Shown here: one piece after another, positions 39,548 through 51,797 of the stretch | How positions within the stretch are numbered: the stretch's first letter is position 1 | Layout of the letters: the number at the start of each line of letters is the position of its first letter | NCBI GenBank assembly: GCA_018873245.2 | Contig: JAEMBT020000006.1 | Location: forward strand, 2,855,855 to 2,919,854 | Length of the DNA: 64,000 nucleotides | DNA from: Archegozetes longisetosus | Taxonomy: Eukaryota; Arthropoda; Arachnida; Sarcoptiformes; Trhypochthoniidae | Reading direction: 5' to 3' | The notes under the pieces: generated by a model | Told to the model about the DNA's origin: nothing | The model's database searches: none | The model's input: the letters and a program-made list of their open reading frames with translations, nothing else | Made by a program: the position numbers and the translations under genes

Positions 39548-40110
39548 AATGATGAGCATAGGCTCGAAAACGTCGAACATAAACCTGAGCCTATTTCGAG
39601 AACGACGAGCTTGAACCTGGCCCTAAATTTTGAGCTCCGAGCCTTAGCTTGAGCCTAAATTGAAACATTGATATACTTATCATAAAACATAAAAAAAGCC
39701 TGAAATGGCATCTATTATCAATGCTTAATCTATGTAATTATTGAAAGAGTTTAAACACATGACGTTTCGAATTGTGTTATCTACCAATCGATTTCTTCTC
39801 TTAGTTATTATTCCTTCTTTGGAGAATATCTGTTCACTCGGAACACTCGTAGCAGTTATGCATAGAATATCAAAAGTGAATTTCGAAGGACAAGGATATG
39901 AAGATTGATGTCTTTTCCACCAATCAATAAGTTCTGTTTCAGGCCCTTCTTCTGGATTTCAAAGATCAATTTGTTCATTAGTGTTAACGTTAGGTTTCTT
40001 ATATATAGTATCTAATAATGATGAAGTAGTGGCTTATGCTCTATCAATAGATTCAGTTTTAGAGTATTTATTGAAATATTCAAGTTTTTCTCTAAACAAA
40101 TTTTCAATAC
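39548..40110 (-). pseudogene. hAT transposase 3' remnant
   Basis: On the minus strand, ELIDWWKRHQ is followed by TSVPSEQIFSKEGIITKRRN, the hAT C-terminal dimerisation core, ending in a stop near 39730. Upstream, SLLDTIYKKPNVNTNEQIDL is readable before a stop. The outer end near 39548 reads ATGATGAGCATAGGCTCG, like a hAT terminal repeat, with further GAGCCT-type repeats behind it. The other end was not found. The plus-strand frame across 39332-39652 is a shadow. Confidence 0.75.
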
Positions 40111-40534
40111 TTTTCAGACTCGTTAGCCTGAAATTTTTTGAAAAATATCTATAGGTAAGTGAATTTACCTGGAAATATATTTACAATAGACAAAAGTCAA
40201 ATTAAATATTCACGATGAGTAACAAATTTGAGATATATATTTTTTTGTCTAAATTTTTTCAAATTATTCTCGAGAATATAAAAATAACTGAAAAAATTGT
40301 AGGATTTTTGAAAACTTTTTAATAGTTTGATAACCACTGGTCATTTTTAAATAATTAAGGCTGAAAATTGAGTCTTTTAAATAAATTTTATTATTTCATT
40401 GTACTTAAAATGAAAGATAATCTACATTCAAAAGCGTTTTTATGTCAACTCCCCGAATGGTATAAAATTGAAGTATTTAAACAAAGTGGTGAGGGACTGA
40501 GGTGAATGTAAATGGATTATGTGCCGCTTTGTCG
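40111..40534. other. Non-coding
   Basis: AT-rich; probable remains of the neighbouring hAT element upstream of its readable part. Confidence 0.35.
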
Positions 40535-41145
40535 AATTTCTGTTCGCCGAACTGCATTTCGTCGAATTGCTTTTCGCCGAATTTACAAACAGGTGTACCC
40601 ATCTATAGATTTTTTTCGTATAGAGAAATATAATTGATTCTACAGCAACAGTAACTTAATTTGAGAGAAAAGGGCAATTAAATATTTTAATTGCATTCAA
40701 AAATCTAAGTGTCTACAAAAAATCTTACATTTACTTATTTTTTAGTCTATACAGAGATACATTATCTTAAAAATAATATAAACAATAAAAATGTCCTGAT
40801 TTAGGCTAAAATTTTGTGATGTTTGGTTGAAATATTGAATTCTGTCCGCACTCAGCTTCATTTCTGACTACGGCACTGCTCTGAAGAGCAAAAGATGTGC
40901 TGCAACTTATTTACAGTAGTCTGAAAACGCTGATAACATTCACTCAAAATCGTATTATTAATTGAATTACTCTATTACAAAAACTTCATTATAGAGCAAT
41001 AGATCTTACTTTTTTATTTGATTTAGATATTTTTTGGCCAAGTTATAAACATAAAATAGTTATTTCAATTAGGTTTGCTAATAGGAAAGAAAAGCTTTTA
41101 TAGGTAGGTACACCTGTATGTAGATTCAGCGCAATGGCAAATTAC
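40535..41145. repeat. Probable TIR element with TTTCGCCGAA repeats
   Basis: The left side has three to four imperfect tandem units around TTTCGCCGAATT (40540-40582), followed by CAGGTGTACCCATCTATAG. The right side, 41096-41140, has TATAGGTAGGTACACCTG and a diverged inverted match to the unit. No coding sequence between. Confidence 0.45.
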
Positions 41146-41559
41146 CATGTAAATGATCTCTAGTTCTCGCGCTATAAAGGATTAAGTTGTGGGCTGAATG
41201 TCCAGAAAATCTAAAGGATTAAAATTTTAAGTGAAATCACTTAGTTTCTCAGAATATGTATAAATTGAAGTTTAATAAATTCAATGACTTTGCAAACTTA
41301 GTTCATTTAGTTTCTGAAAATTGTTTAAGGAAACACAATTTTGCCGGATTAAATGAATCATATCCTTTTGATAAATATTTGTTGTCTATTGGTTTGACGT
41401 CTAGTATGGTCAAAGCTATTTGTACAGGTTTTTTGCACAATTAGATAGTACTGTCTAATATGTGATCGATTTCCTTCAAAGGAAATACGAATTCAGTAAA
41501 TGTTGTATATGTTAACTGTATAGAACTGATTAGCCTAAAACTCATTTATTTTGAAAATT

Positions 41560-42868
41560 ATGAAAATCTCAACTAATGATATGAATATCTTAACTATATG
41601 TGTGATCACAATATTAACGAAGAATTGTCGATCAGAATGGATTCTTCAGTGGGATGATGAATTTGAAAATCAAACATTTGACGCAAATAAATGGGAAGCT
41701 GAAAACGAATTAATTTCATGTCATGGTTAAAATAGTTTTAAGAATACTAATTATTGTTTGAATTAACTCCTGTATTCAAATTATCACAAAACATATTTTC
41801 AATACTTTTTTAGGTAATTATATCAATCAACTAAACTGTAATACAAACAGTACCAGAAATCTACGTCTTATAGACGGCACTCTAGCGATTACAGCGATCT
41901 ATGAGAAATATTTGAATAAGAACTACACATCAGCAAGAATAACTACAAAACAGGGCTTTACTTATGGAAGAATTGAAATAAGGGCTGCTTTGCCTAAAGG
42001 AAAACTATTGAGATCAGCCTTTTTCATGACTCCAGTCAATGGATCTCAAGATTGGACCGTAAATGGACAAATTGATATCATGACCAATATTCAGAGACCG
42101 GGACTCGGATCTGGTCTTCATTACCATCCGGGCGCTTATGAAACTGGAAGAGGTGATTATGTGCCCCATGCGAATCTCAATGATTTCCATACTTATGCTC
42201 TAGAATGGGATCAGTTTGGAATCAAGTGGTTTTTTGATGATATCAATTACCTACCTATTAATATAAATAAGAAATTTGGCTCAATCTATTCGAAAAATGG
42301 CCAGCCATTCGATCACCCGTTCAGATTAGTTATTCATTTAGGTGTTGGAGAAGTTAATCAACCGAGTAATATTTTAACGCTGGAGGATGTGATCGATTGG
42401 GAATGTTCTCTTCTTATCTTAGATTATGTCAGGGTTTATCGTTGGGCTAACGGAAGTCAAATATTGAATTCAACTTTTGATAGTTCGTCTGTAGATAAAA
42501 TATGTTCTGCTGTTATGCCTTTGATTAGACCTAAAAAGAAAGTCAATTTTGCGCTCTCAACAGTTGTGTCGGTGGTTACATCCATATCATTAATAGTATT
42601 GATACCATTAGTTATCTTTTTAATAATCCGTCAAAACAAACTAAAGCGTCAAAACATCAAGAATGAGAACGATTCCGAGAACTATGACGATGTTTGCGAA
42701 ACACGATATAGTTATTACAATACTCCTAATCAAAACTTTGATGCTTATCAAGATCTAAATGAATATTGTGTTGGAAATGATTGTGGAGATAGAAATACAG
42801 ATAAAGGCTGTCAAAATGAGAACGAAAATTGCGAAAACCTTTATCTGAAAATGACGAGCAGAAAATGA
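41560..42868 (+). CDS. Membrane-anchored GH16-like (beta-glucan-recognition-type) protein with tyrosine-rich tail
   Basis: Exons 41560-41725 and 41814-42868 (phase-1 intron, TTTTAG acceptor); 406 residues. An N-terminal signal peptide (MNILTICVITILTKN, from the second Met) leads to a GH16 fold: WILQWDDEF, TSARITTKQGFTYGRIEIRA, HYHPGAYETG and FHTYALEWD. The active-site position reads GQIDIMTN, so both Glu of the ExDxxE motif are missing (Gln141, Thr146). As in arthropod glucan-binding relatives, it should bind but not cut beta-1,3-glucan. After RPKKK comes one membrane helix (about 304-327), then a 79-residue cytoplasmic tail with Tyr346 (YDDV), Tyr354, 356 and 357, Tyr367 (DAYQDL), Tyr373 and Tyr399 (YLKM). 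An immune receptor role is inferred from this layout. The first Met, seven residues upstream, could also serve. Confidence 0.85.
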
Positions 42869-44682
42869 ATTCTTATAAATCAACAGGAATTTAATTTTGA
42901 ATACTGAATCGTATTCTATACTTGTAAGTATCATGCATTCCAAAACTTAATAATCGTAGACGGCAACAATAAGTGATGAGTTGTGATTTGTGACAGCACC
43001 CTTTCTTACAGACCACACCGTATCAGATATTAAGAAACTTCTTTTATATTGAATATAGTATTAGACGCAAACTGTAAATGAATCTGTCACTAATTAGTGC
43101 TTGTTTGAACAATGTTCATATTTAAACAGTTCTTTTAGTATTCAGGATCATTAAGTTTTCAAATGTACAGCTCTGCTAAGTCAACTTGGAGTCAGTTTAA
43201 GTTTTTTCGTGATATTAAAAGTGCTATGACGTAAACGTTATCTATTATTTTATTCCACTGTATTACCTATAAATAAATTGGTTTATTTTATTATACGATC
43301 TGTTCATTTCTAAACAATCGCAATGTATTTTCGGTATTAATAAACTTTTGGAAACTTAAGTTCGAAAATAAATAAACACGTGTGAACACAACTTGGCTTT
43401 AACTCAGACTGCAAAAGGATCGTACAATTCATACTTGAAACACTTGAAACATTCAAGTTTCGGATAATTAGATGTAATTCAATAGTATTTTAACTCATGA
43501 GCTTTGAAAACACATCCGATAGTGAATAAATTTGACAAAAATGTTGAAAATAAATTAAAACTTACTTACGATTAAATTGTGAGAACAAGTAAAATCTATG
43601 AAAATAAAATGAAATTTATATTTAATGCTGTAACGGCAACATTCTGTTGACGTAAGTGTTGTGTCACATCAAATAAATTGCTACTACAGTATTGCATACA
43701 ATTTGATTATGTAAACAAGGCTTTAGTCTTAAACAATGGGAATTTTGACTTTCAACCATTCTTATTGTTATAATACTAAGAGATCTCTTCAATGAGTTAT
43801 ACTAAGTTTCTGACTATAAGTAAACAATACTAAGTAATACGCTTCTAATATCCTCTTTTTCTTAATACAATATTAAACAAATAATCAAAAGCTTTGAATT
43901 ACTCTTATGTTACAAAAAATTGTACTTAACACTAGTATTATATATGTCTATTTTTGTTATTTTTGATAACCTCAATTTATATAATTATCAATAAAGATAA
44001 AGTAAAAGATTGACACTTTTTCAATGCCAAATCATAGGCTGAGGTTCAGTGAAACAGCCCATCATTAATGTCTATTATTAATAGGAAGATATATGTCGAG
44101 AGTCTGCAAATAATGTTCTGAAGGAAATGATGGTCGCGCCCTAACTGTCACTTTTTATCATTTTATTTCGAGACGTTCAAATCAATATTTAATAAATTTT
44201 GTATTTTTTGTGCAAAACTTAAGTTATTAACAAAAACACTCGACTTTCCAATAGTTTATGTTTAGTTAATAAGAAATATAATAATAACCGAAGTAAAAAA
44301 GTTCACTCTGTTATTTTTAGGTATATTTTGATGATCAGTTAAGAATTGTTAAGTTAAGCGCTAAAACGCTTTACTCAAAATTAGTAACACTTGAGATGCA
44401 GACGAAAATATGTTGTAATTCGTTAGAAAAATAGGCGTCTCTCCACAAAATCAATGTTCAATAATATAGAACTTCAGTAATTACAGCAGACGTTCTTTAT
44501 AAACAGCAGTTTATTTACTTCATTGGATAAGAAAATTATTATTTTTGTAATCAATTGCTTTAAATGTGAAGTGTGTGACACGCGATTAATTAGTTTGAAA
44601 AATCACTATATTTACCTCATTTGACAGCTTTCGGTCGACAGAGTTTGAGTTTGAGTAATAGTAGCGTTTATAAGATTTAAAA
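42869..44682. other. Non-coding
   Basis: AT-rich intergenic region. 42945-43030 faintly resembles DPP4-like intron 6 around 11382-11470 (GCAACAA-AAG and CAGACCA segments), perhaps an old shared repeat. No gene seen. Confidence 0.45.
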
Positions 44683-46364
44683 ATGTGTAAATATTCGTAC
44701 TTAGAAATAGTTGGCACGTCTATTCTGGCTTATTATGGCATTAAATTGATTAGAAGTTTATCGCGAGGCGTTTGGACCTGCTTTTTGGCCAATAGCTTAG
44801 GTCTTGGTGTAAAATGGAGGCCAGCAGATAATGTTTGGGCTGTTATTACTGGTGGTACGGATGGCATAGGGTTAGAATACGCCAAACAATTGGCAGCGAA
44901 GGGCTACTCAATTGTAATCATCAGCAGAAGTGAACAAAAACTAAATTCTGTGGCCACAAGTTTGAAACAGCAATACAGCAGTTGTAAACAGGTTTGCATC
45001 TAATTTCACTTTTAAAAATGCTCTCAAAAGTAATATTTTTATCGAAAAAATAAAAGTTTGTATAAAATCCTTATTTTTGATTTTGGAAGTTTTCAGAAAA
45101 AATTGACATAAGCATAAAACTATTTTTCAGGTCATGACAATTGCAGTTGACTTCAGTCGGGATGATGTTTACGATAAGATTGCGAACGAGTTAAATAAAC
45201 TTGACTTAATTGATGTATTGGTCAATAATGTGGGAATTATTTATCCCTTTCAGGAATATTTTGATAAGATTCCGGGTGCTTTCAATCAAAATTATTTGAA
45301 TGTAAATGTATTGTCATACATTAAAATGATTGAATTGGTTCTGCCAAAAATGATTGAACAAAAACGTGGTATTATTATCAATATCTCGTCACAAGCTGGT
45401 GAAAGACCGATTCCACTCATGACAACTTATTCTGCGAGTAAGCGTTAAATTTGTTTCAGTTGTGAATAGCAAAGTTATGTGAAAATGAGGCAAATTTAGT
45501 TTGAGTATTGGAAAGACAACCACTGAATGAGTATTTAATAATTTTTTGCCATCAGTCGTATTTGAATATTGACTGCATTTTGACTAACTTTTAAAGAAAA
45601 TTCACTTCTAACTCAATATTTCAGGAATCAAAGAAATTAGTTAAAAAAGAATTTTCACTTGTTTTGCATAAGACTTTTGTCACGATCTTAAAAATACTGT
45701 CAAATTGGGAAATTTCGCAGATTTCCTTAATTAAGATAATCAAAAGTGATGAGACTTCATCATTATTTTTAAAGTATCACATATTTTTATGGTGTCAAAT
45801 AAGTCTATTTTTAAGCTTTATTTTATTTTTTATCAAAACTATTGCAAACACTAAACAAATTAAAAAACATATTGGTTTTAGCATTATAGACATTTAGAGA
45901 TTGGTAAAATATGATATAAGTACTATTTATACAGAGTGAGGTTCTTTAGCAATTGCAGTTAATCTGATTTTTATTTTCAATGAAAACAATTGAATATCTG
46001 TTTTAAATTTGTCTCTGTAGCAAAAGCATTCGTTACTTTTCTGTCGGAAGCCATTTCAGTGGAATACGAGTCAAAAGGAATTATTATCCAAACAATGTTA
46101 CCGAGTTTGGTCAAAACTAAATTAGCCCATGACATCGATCTGCCATTCTTTGGAATAACACCTGAACAGTGTGTCTCATCTGCACTTAAGACAGTTGGTA
46201 TCGAAGACTGTACTTATGGCCACTGGAAACATAAGCTATTGGCTTACATAACAGACATCATCGCTTCTATTTTGGGTCACAGAAGGACTATGAGACTAGC
46301 TCTGAACCAAATGAAGTCATACAGAGATAATTATTACAGAAAAAATAATTTAGTCGAGCATTAG
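44683..46364 (+). CDS. HSD17B12-like very-long-chain 3-oxoacyl-CoA reductase, first tandem copy
   Basis: Exons 44683-44991, 45131-45437 and 46021-46364; 319 residues, the usual length of the family. The N-terminal hydrophobic segment (about 8-24) is followed by GVWTCFLANSLGLGVKWRP, the cofactor motif TGGTDGIG (56-63), VNNVG, IINISS and YSATK with Tyr203 and Lys207. VEYESKGIIIQTMLPSLVKT and GHWKHKLLAY are typical of this SDR group, which performs the NADPH-dependent reduction step in fatty-acid elongation at the ER and in some members reduces steroids. Intron positions (phase 0, phase 1) are shared with the gene at 47029. The first donor is GTTTGC, a weak match to consensus. Confidence 0.93.
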
Positions 46365-46490
46365 ATTATGTTCCAGACCATCTTTTTACGCTTCTATTTA
46401 ATCGAGATATTTATACATTTGTTTTGCTATGTAATTGGCGAGTTTTATATTTTATTAGATAATTGTAAAACTGTAATGTCCATCAGAAAT

Positions 46491-46617
46491 TGAAGAGCTT
46501 ATTTTCAAAAGGACTTAAGTACCTATATTATAAGGTCCGTTACTTTGAGCGCCCACTCTGATCTTTATGGGACTTTATAATATAGACGCTTAAGCCCTTT
46601 TGGAAATAAGCTCTTCA
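46491..46617. repeat. Hairpin MITE downstream of the first reductase gene
   Basis: Imperfect arms of about 47 bases (TGAAGAGCTTATTTTC... and its complement) enclose about 30 bases. It lies 127 bases after the stop codon and so may be in the 3' UTR. Confidence 0.6.
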
Positions 46618-47028
46618 GTTGTTGATACATTTTAGAATTTACAGCATTAAAAGCGTATTTGTTTCAGTCAATAGAGCAATAATAAGCAAATCTTTAGCTC
46701 AGTTATTTAGAACTTTATTTTGTTGTTTGTTTAATCCATTTAAATAAAATGAAAATTCTTGTTTTCAAAAGTTATGAGCACTTTGAACAAAACTTTTCTT
46801 TAAAATCAATTCATAAATGATGCTCGACAAAATCAAACTAAAAGTAGTAACCCATCCTTTCAAGCGATAAAACTTTAGGCCAAATATTCATATGAATTAT
46901 TGTAAATGAGACATAATTTATGGCTATTATCACCTGTTTCTGACGCAATAATGAGGAAATTTTCAATAATATCTGTGATAAAAGTAGACAAATATTACAG
47001 TTTTTGAGAATGTAGAAACTGTTGAAAA

Positions 47029-49931
47029 ATGACTGAATACTCAACACTGGAAATAATAGCAATCATTTTGATAGCAGTTTTCGTATGCAAATTATTGTTG
47101 AGCATATTTCGGGGTTTATGGACGTGCTTTTTGGCCAATCTATTAGGTTTTGGCGTTAAGTGGAGACCAGGAGATGATGTTTGGGCGATAGTTACAGGCG
47201 GTACGGATGGCATTGGTTTGGCGTATGCCAAGCAATTAGCAGCGAAGGGATATTCGCTATTCATTATCAGTAGAAATGAGGACAAACTTAATGCTGTGGC
47301 CCAAAGTTTGAAACAACAGTATTCGAGTTGTAAACAGGTCTGCACTCAATTCTCAGTATCTATTTTTAGTATCTATTTCTACTGAATAGGTTCCAAGTAT
47401 TTGATAACTGAATTTAATGTGCCATTAGTTATGCATCAATTATTTTTTCATATTTTCAAATTAGAATTATTTTGCCGTTACAGCCACACATAAATTTTCA
47501 CAACTTTTCAAATATAATGATTTGTTTTTTGAAGTTTTCTATTTGTTGTGATAGTATCGTATATGCACAGACTTGTTTTGTCTCAATAGTCAAATTTTGA
47601 CGCATTATTAAACTGATGAAACGTTACTCAATATTATATTTAAGATCTAATTGATCTAAAAATTTTGTCTATCAGGTAAAGACTTTAGCCGTCGATTTCA
47701 GTCAGACCGACATTTATGACAAAATAAGCGAACAACTCAATCAACTCAAAGATATCGATGTGTTGGTCAATAATGTTGGCACTATTTATGAGATACCTGA
47801 ATATTTTACAAAAATACCGAAATCCTTTAATGAGTCGTGTCTGTATATTAATGCGTTGTCCGTAACGAGAATGCTCGAAATTGTTTTGCCAAAAATGATT
47901 GCACAAAAACGTGGTATCATTTTAAACATCTCCTCCTCTGCCAGTGACCAACCGATACCATTGTTTACAACTTATGCTGCGAGTAAGTAATAAATAGTTA
48001 TCTCTGTTGTGATGACTGATCAAATTTTTCACATAAATCGGAACTCGACTGTCAGTGAATATATTGAACGAAACTTTTGAAGAACTGCCTTAGCAGTGTT
48101 CGCCTCAAACTTTGTATAAAGTATTACAAATTAGAGTGTGTTATGGCTTCAAACAGATGAAAAATCAATTTGAAACTCTTGAGCTATAGGAGATAAGAAA
48201 TTATGATCTTTTGCATGACTAACCCATGACAAAACTCGTTTCAAATATCTCTTAATGAAAATGATTTATTTATTAAAAGTAAACAATACTTTTGGTATAG
48301 TTCAAAATGAGTAAAAGTATTGTCATACGATACTTATCCTTTTTATCAAGCTCTAAGAGTTTATTTTAATAAACAAATTTAAACTAATGAATAACTGCGT
48401 TCTATTATTTGTACAGCAAACTTATTTTCAATCCGTAGCTCTAAGCCCTATTCGCTGAGGCAGTTCTTCAAAAGTTTCGTTCACATAAAGCAAATGATTT
48501 GTCGCAGTGATCAGTTTATTAAAAACGAACTTTAGTAAGTTTGTTAAATATAAATGATATCATAGATTATTTATTCTTAATAATGGATGACGATTTCAGA
48601 TAATTGCTGGTTCTATTTTTAGCTGTGATTCTATTCTATAAGTGAGGCCGTTTTAAAGTTGAGCTCATATTTAGGTTTTAAAGTCAATCAGAGCCTTAGT
48701 TAATGACTTATTGAAATTTTTCTAAATAAAATGGAACGTTCGAATCTATTCAAATTTATTCAAAGTTATTCACATTTTTCATCTAAAAAAATGTTGATAC
48801 GAAATTAATTAACAAATTGATATTACAGAGTTTTTCTATTGATTAACTGATTTGTTCAAAACTTTATACTGTGGGCAGTCCTTAAGCCTGCCAGTGTTCA
48901 AAACTGATTTGAACAAAACATTAATTGCTTTCAGTCAAGTTTAACCTTGAGCGCAAAAGTGTTTTAAACGTTAAATTCAATTTGAATTATTTCTCAAAAT
49001 TGACTCTAAAGTTGAATACAAACAATATCAATTAGTTATTTGTTCTTTTCTGAGACACTTTGGTAGATATTTTTCCATATTCTTGAAATAATTTTCCCAA
49101 TTAGAAGTGATTTCTTCAGAGTTATCCTTTTGCCACTATATCTGCCATTTTTGAACTCTATTGAGAACCTCTTTAGCCAATGGAAGCACTTTATAAGTGA
49201 GGTGAGGCTCAAAATGAAGATCAACTATGAATTGGTTAACACCAGCTTTGAAAAAATCACTTCTAAATTACGCAAATTATTTCAAGAATATGGAAACATA
49301 TCTCCCAAAGTGTTTTAGAAAATGAACAAACAACTAACTAATATTCTTTGTGTTTAACTTTAGAACAAATTTTCAGAAATAATTCAAATTGAATTTAACG
49401 TTTAAAACATTTTTGCGCTTAAGGTTAAACTTGACTGAAAGCAGTTAATGTTTTATTCAAATCAGTTAAAGTTTTGAACATTCGCAGGCTAATTAAACAA
49501 CTGCTCATAGTTTCAAGTTTTGAGCAGTTAATCAATAGAGAAACTGTATTTTACGAAAATCATTTTTACAATTTTTTACAGCCAAAGCCTACATGACTTT
49601 TCTGTCTGAAGCGCTATCAGTTGAATATGAATCTAAAGGAGTACTAATACAAACAGTACTTCCAAACCAAGTCAAGACTAAACTCTCAAAGAATGTTTAT
49701 ATGCCTCTTCTATCGGTCACACCTGAACAATATGTGTCTCATTCTATGAAAACGGTTGGAATCGAATGGTCTACTTATGGCCATTGGAAACATAAACTGA
49801 TTGCTTACTTTATGGCAATGACCGCATCTATTTTGGGAAAACGAATGTTTCTCAAATTTGGATTAATCTCACTCAATAAACGCAGAGTTCAATTTTACAG
49901 ACAAAACAACTTCAGTTTAAGCAATGACTAA
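47029..49931 (+). CDS. HSD17B12-like very-long-chain 3-oxoacyl-CoA reductase, second tandem copy
   Basis: Exons 47029-47337, 47676-47982 and 49582-49931; 321 residues. Features match the first copy: N-terminal hydrophobic segment, GLWTCFLANLLGFGVKWRP, TGGTDGIG, VNNVG, ILNISS, YAATK and VEYESKGVLIQTVLPNQVKT. The first donor is GTCTGC. Intron 2 is 1599 bases and holds a MITE (48066-48482) and the Tc1-like foldback (48824-49548). The segmental duplication begins inside this intron, so only the last exon is repeated at 3049-3398. The role should be the ketoreductase step of fatty-acid elongation; divergence of the two tandem copies leaves room for different substrates. Confidence 0.93.
48066..48482. 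repeat. MITE in reductase intron 2
   Basis: Ends GAACGAAACTTTTGAAGAAC and its reverse complement match over about 25 bases; the interior is non-coding. It lies just outside the duplicated segment. Confidence 0.75.
48824..49548. mobile_element. Foldback Tc1/mariner (IS630-like) derivative, copy B
   Basis: Same structure as 2291-3015. Here the plus-strand fragment 49130-49318 is open and reads PLYLPFLNSIENLFSQWKHF, the conserved C-terminal region around the last catalytic acidic residue of IS630/Tc1 transposases. The first half of the transposase is missing. Confidence 0.75.
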
Positions 49932-50929
49932 ACTTTTGCTCAAATCTACTTCAAATTATTAAGACATTTACTTTTGTATTTTATTTTTATTAATAAATGC
50001 TCATTTTTTAATTATGCAACGATCGCATCCAAAACGCTAATCCAAAACAATTATAATGTTTTAAATATTTTTATATTAAATAAACTGTTGAATCCATTAA
50101 CTCATATAATTTGAGAACAATTCATTTCAGTTTTGATTCAATGTTTTGATTCGGTACATAATTTCATTATCGAATACTATAGAAAATAAGTATTTTAATG
50201 TACGATCAAAACTTTATAACGCATTCCTACGAATATTAAAATTAGTTGAATCGAAATTGTAAATGAAAACGAAATACAAACTCTACATTTTCTATATATT
50301 TTTAAATATAAGTTCAAACATAAAACTGCATATAATTTACCTGAAGCTTGTGGATAATACAGACAACGTTTGCGCATAAAAATAACTAAAAGTTTGAGCT
50401 GACGGGTCAGCTTCTCTCAAGACATTTGTTGTACAAATGTTGGGTTCAATTGAAACCGAAATTTACTTAAATTTGACAATTTGAAAGTTTCTTTAGAGTT
50501 TATTTAGACGAAAGATTATTAATTTTCCATTTTAGGTTTTGTTTATTCTGATGTGTTGCTATTGTTTAACTTGAGTTCTACTGACTTAAACTGTGTATTT
50601 TAATACTCGAAAATAATCAAAAAATGATTATTTGCTACTCAAGTTCAATTTATGCGTCATTTTTCAATTTTAAAAATATTTTTGTGTAAGTTTAACAGTA
50701 ACTACTCGAGTCACTAAAGGCTGTATTGAAAAATTTTCAAATTGTCTATCTGATTAGACACCTAGCTTATTTTTCTTACTTCAGACTTGGATCAAATTTC
50801 TATTCTTAAGGAATAATGAATTTTTAGAGACGAAAGCTTTTGTAATCACATATTTCATTTAAATAATAATCAAAGATATTTTTCAATGATCAAATTTCAA
50901 GTGTTTACTTCATTTTCAGACATATTCTA
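49932..50929. other. Non-coding, duplicated
   Basis: Matches 3399-4520 with small indels; no gene. Confidence 0.5.
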
Positions 50930-51058
50930 GATTTTCATCTGAAGCCGTATCAGTTGAGCTTGAGTCTGACGGGGTTCACATATAGATAGTTACACCAAAC
51001 CAAAGCAAAATTGAAGCTGTCAAAGACAGTCAAGAATTGGTAAAATCATCATTGATGG
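50930..51058 (+). pseudogene. Fossil HSD17B12-like last exon, copy B
   Basis: Same relic as 4521-4640, with the same stop after DGVHI. Shared damage shows that decay preceded the duplication. Confidence 0.7.
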
Positions 51059-51132
51059 AGATGATTGTAGTTGAAAAGCTAAATAAACTTTCATGAGTTG
51101 ATCCCATTTGAAAAATATAGAGTGCAATTTTG

Positions 51133-51797
51133 TGTACAAAATTAAATCATATATGATCTTAGTGTAAAGTCCACTTAAAACTTTGAGCCCAAATTTTCTC
51201 ATAATTCTGTTGTAGTTTTATCCCACTTATGTTAAAATTTGCTAATTATCATTTAACATATTATGAACGCAACGAATTAATTCAAAAAACCCCTTCTCAT
51301 AAATATTTAACAATATTGGTACAGATCTTGATAATTGATTTGATTTTCACATTACCAGTAATGAATTGTATGAATAGGTACTCCATACGGTGTGTGCCTA
51401 GCACCAAAACAGTAAAAATGGTCATAATATTTGTCCTCTGATTGAAAATATGTTGGATACGATCATAAACTAAATCAATTATTTTCCTCAAAGTTGCTAA
51501 ATAATCAACTTTGTAAATAATTGCGACAATTTTCAATAGGATGTATTCAAAGTTTAATGAGGCTTACATTGGAGCTCACTCATCTACATTTACTGTAAAC
51601 AACGTTTTTAGTTTCTGTGTTGACTTCATTAAGTGACAGTCTATCTGTTTTAAACCAGCATAGTGAGTTTGCTGATAACATTCTCAAATTATTTTGATAA
51701 AATGATTAAAATTGAGTAAAAGTAATTATTAGGCTATCTTATGATCTCGTTTGTACATACGTTTGTAAAAAGATAGAAGATCAGATTTTTAAATACC
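51133..51797. other. Copy-B-specific stretch
   Basis: About 665 bases with no counterpart in copy A, where about 75 unrelated bases stand instead. No terminal repeats or target duplication are visible, so this is either a deletion in A or a complex replacement. Confidence 0.5.

Noticed and set aside
41256-41444. 62-codon frame upstream of the GH16-like gene
   Set aside because: Short, no recognisable features, no splice link to the downstream gene; the signal peptide already gives a good start at 41560-41581.
45664-45897. 77-codon frame inside the intron of the first reductase gene
   Set aside because: Sits in intron 2, low complexity, no counterpart in the tandem copy.
51229-51536. Overlapping frames on both strands in the copy-B-specific stretch
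   Set aside because: No domain, no splice context, and overlapping frames on both strands are expected by chance here.
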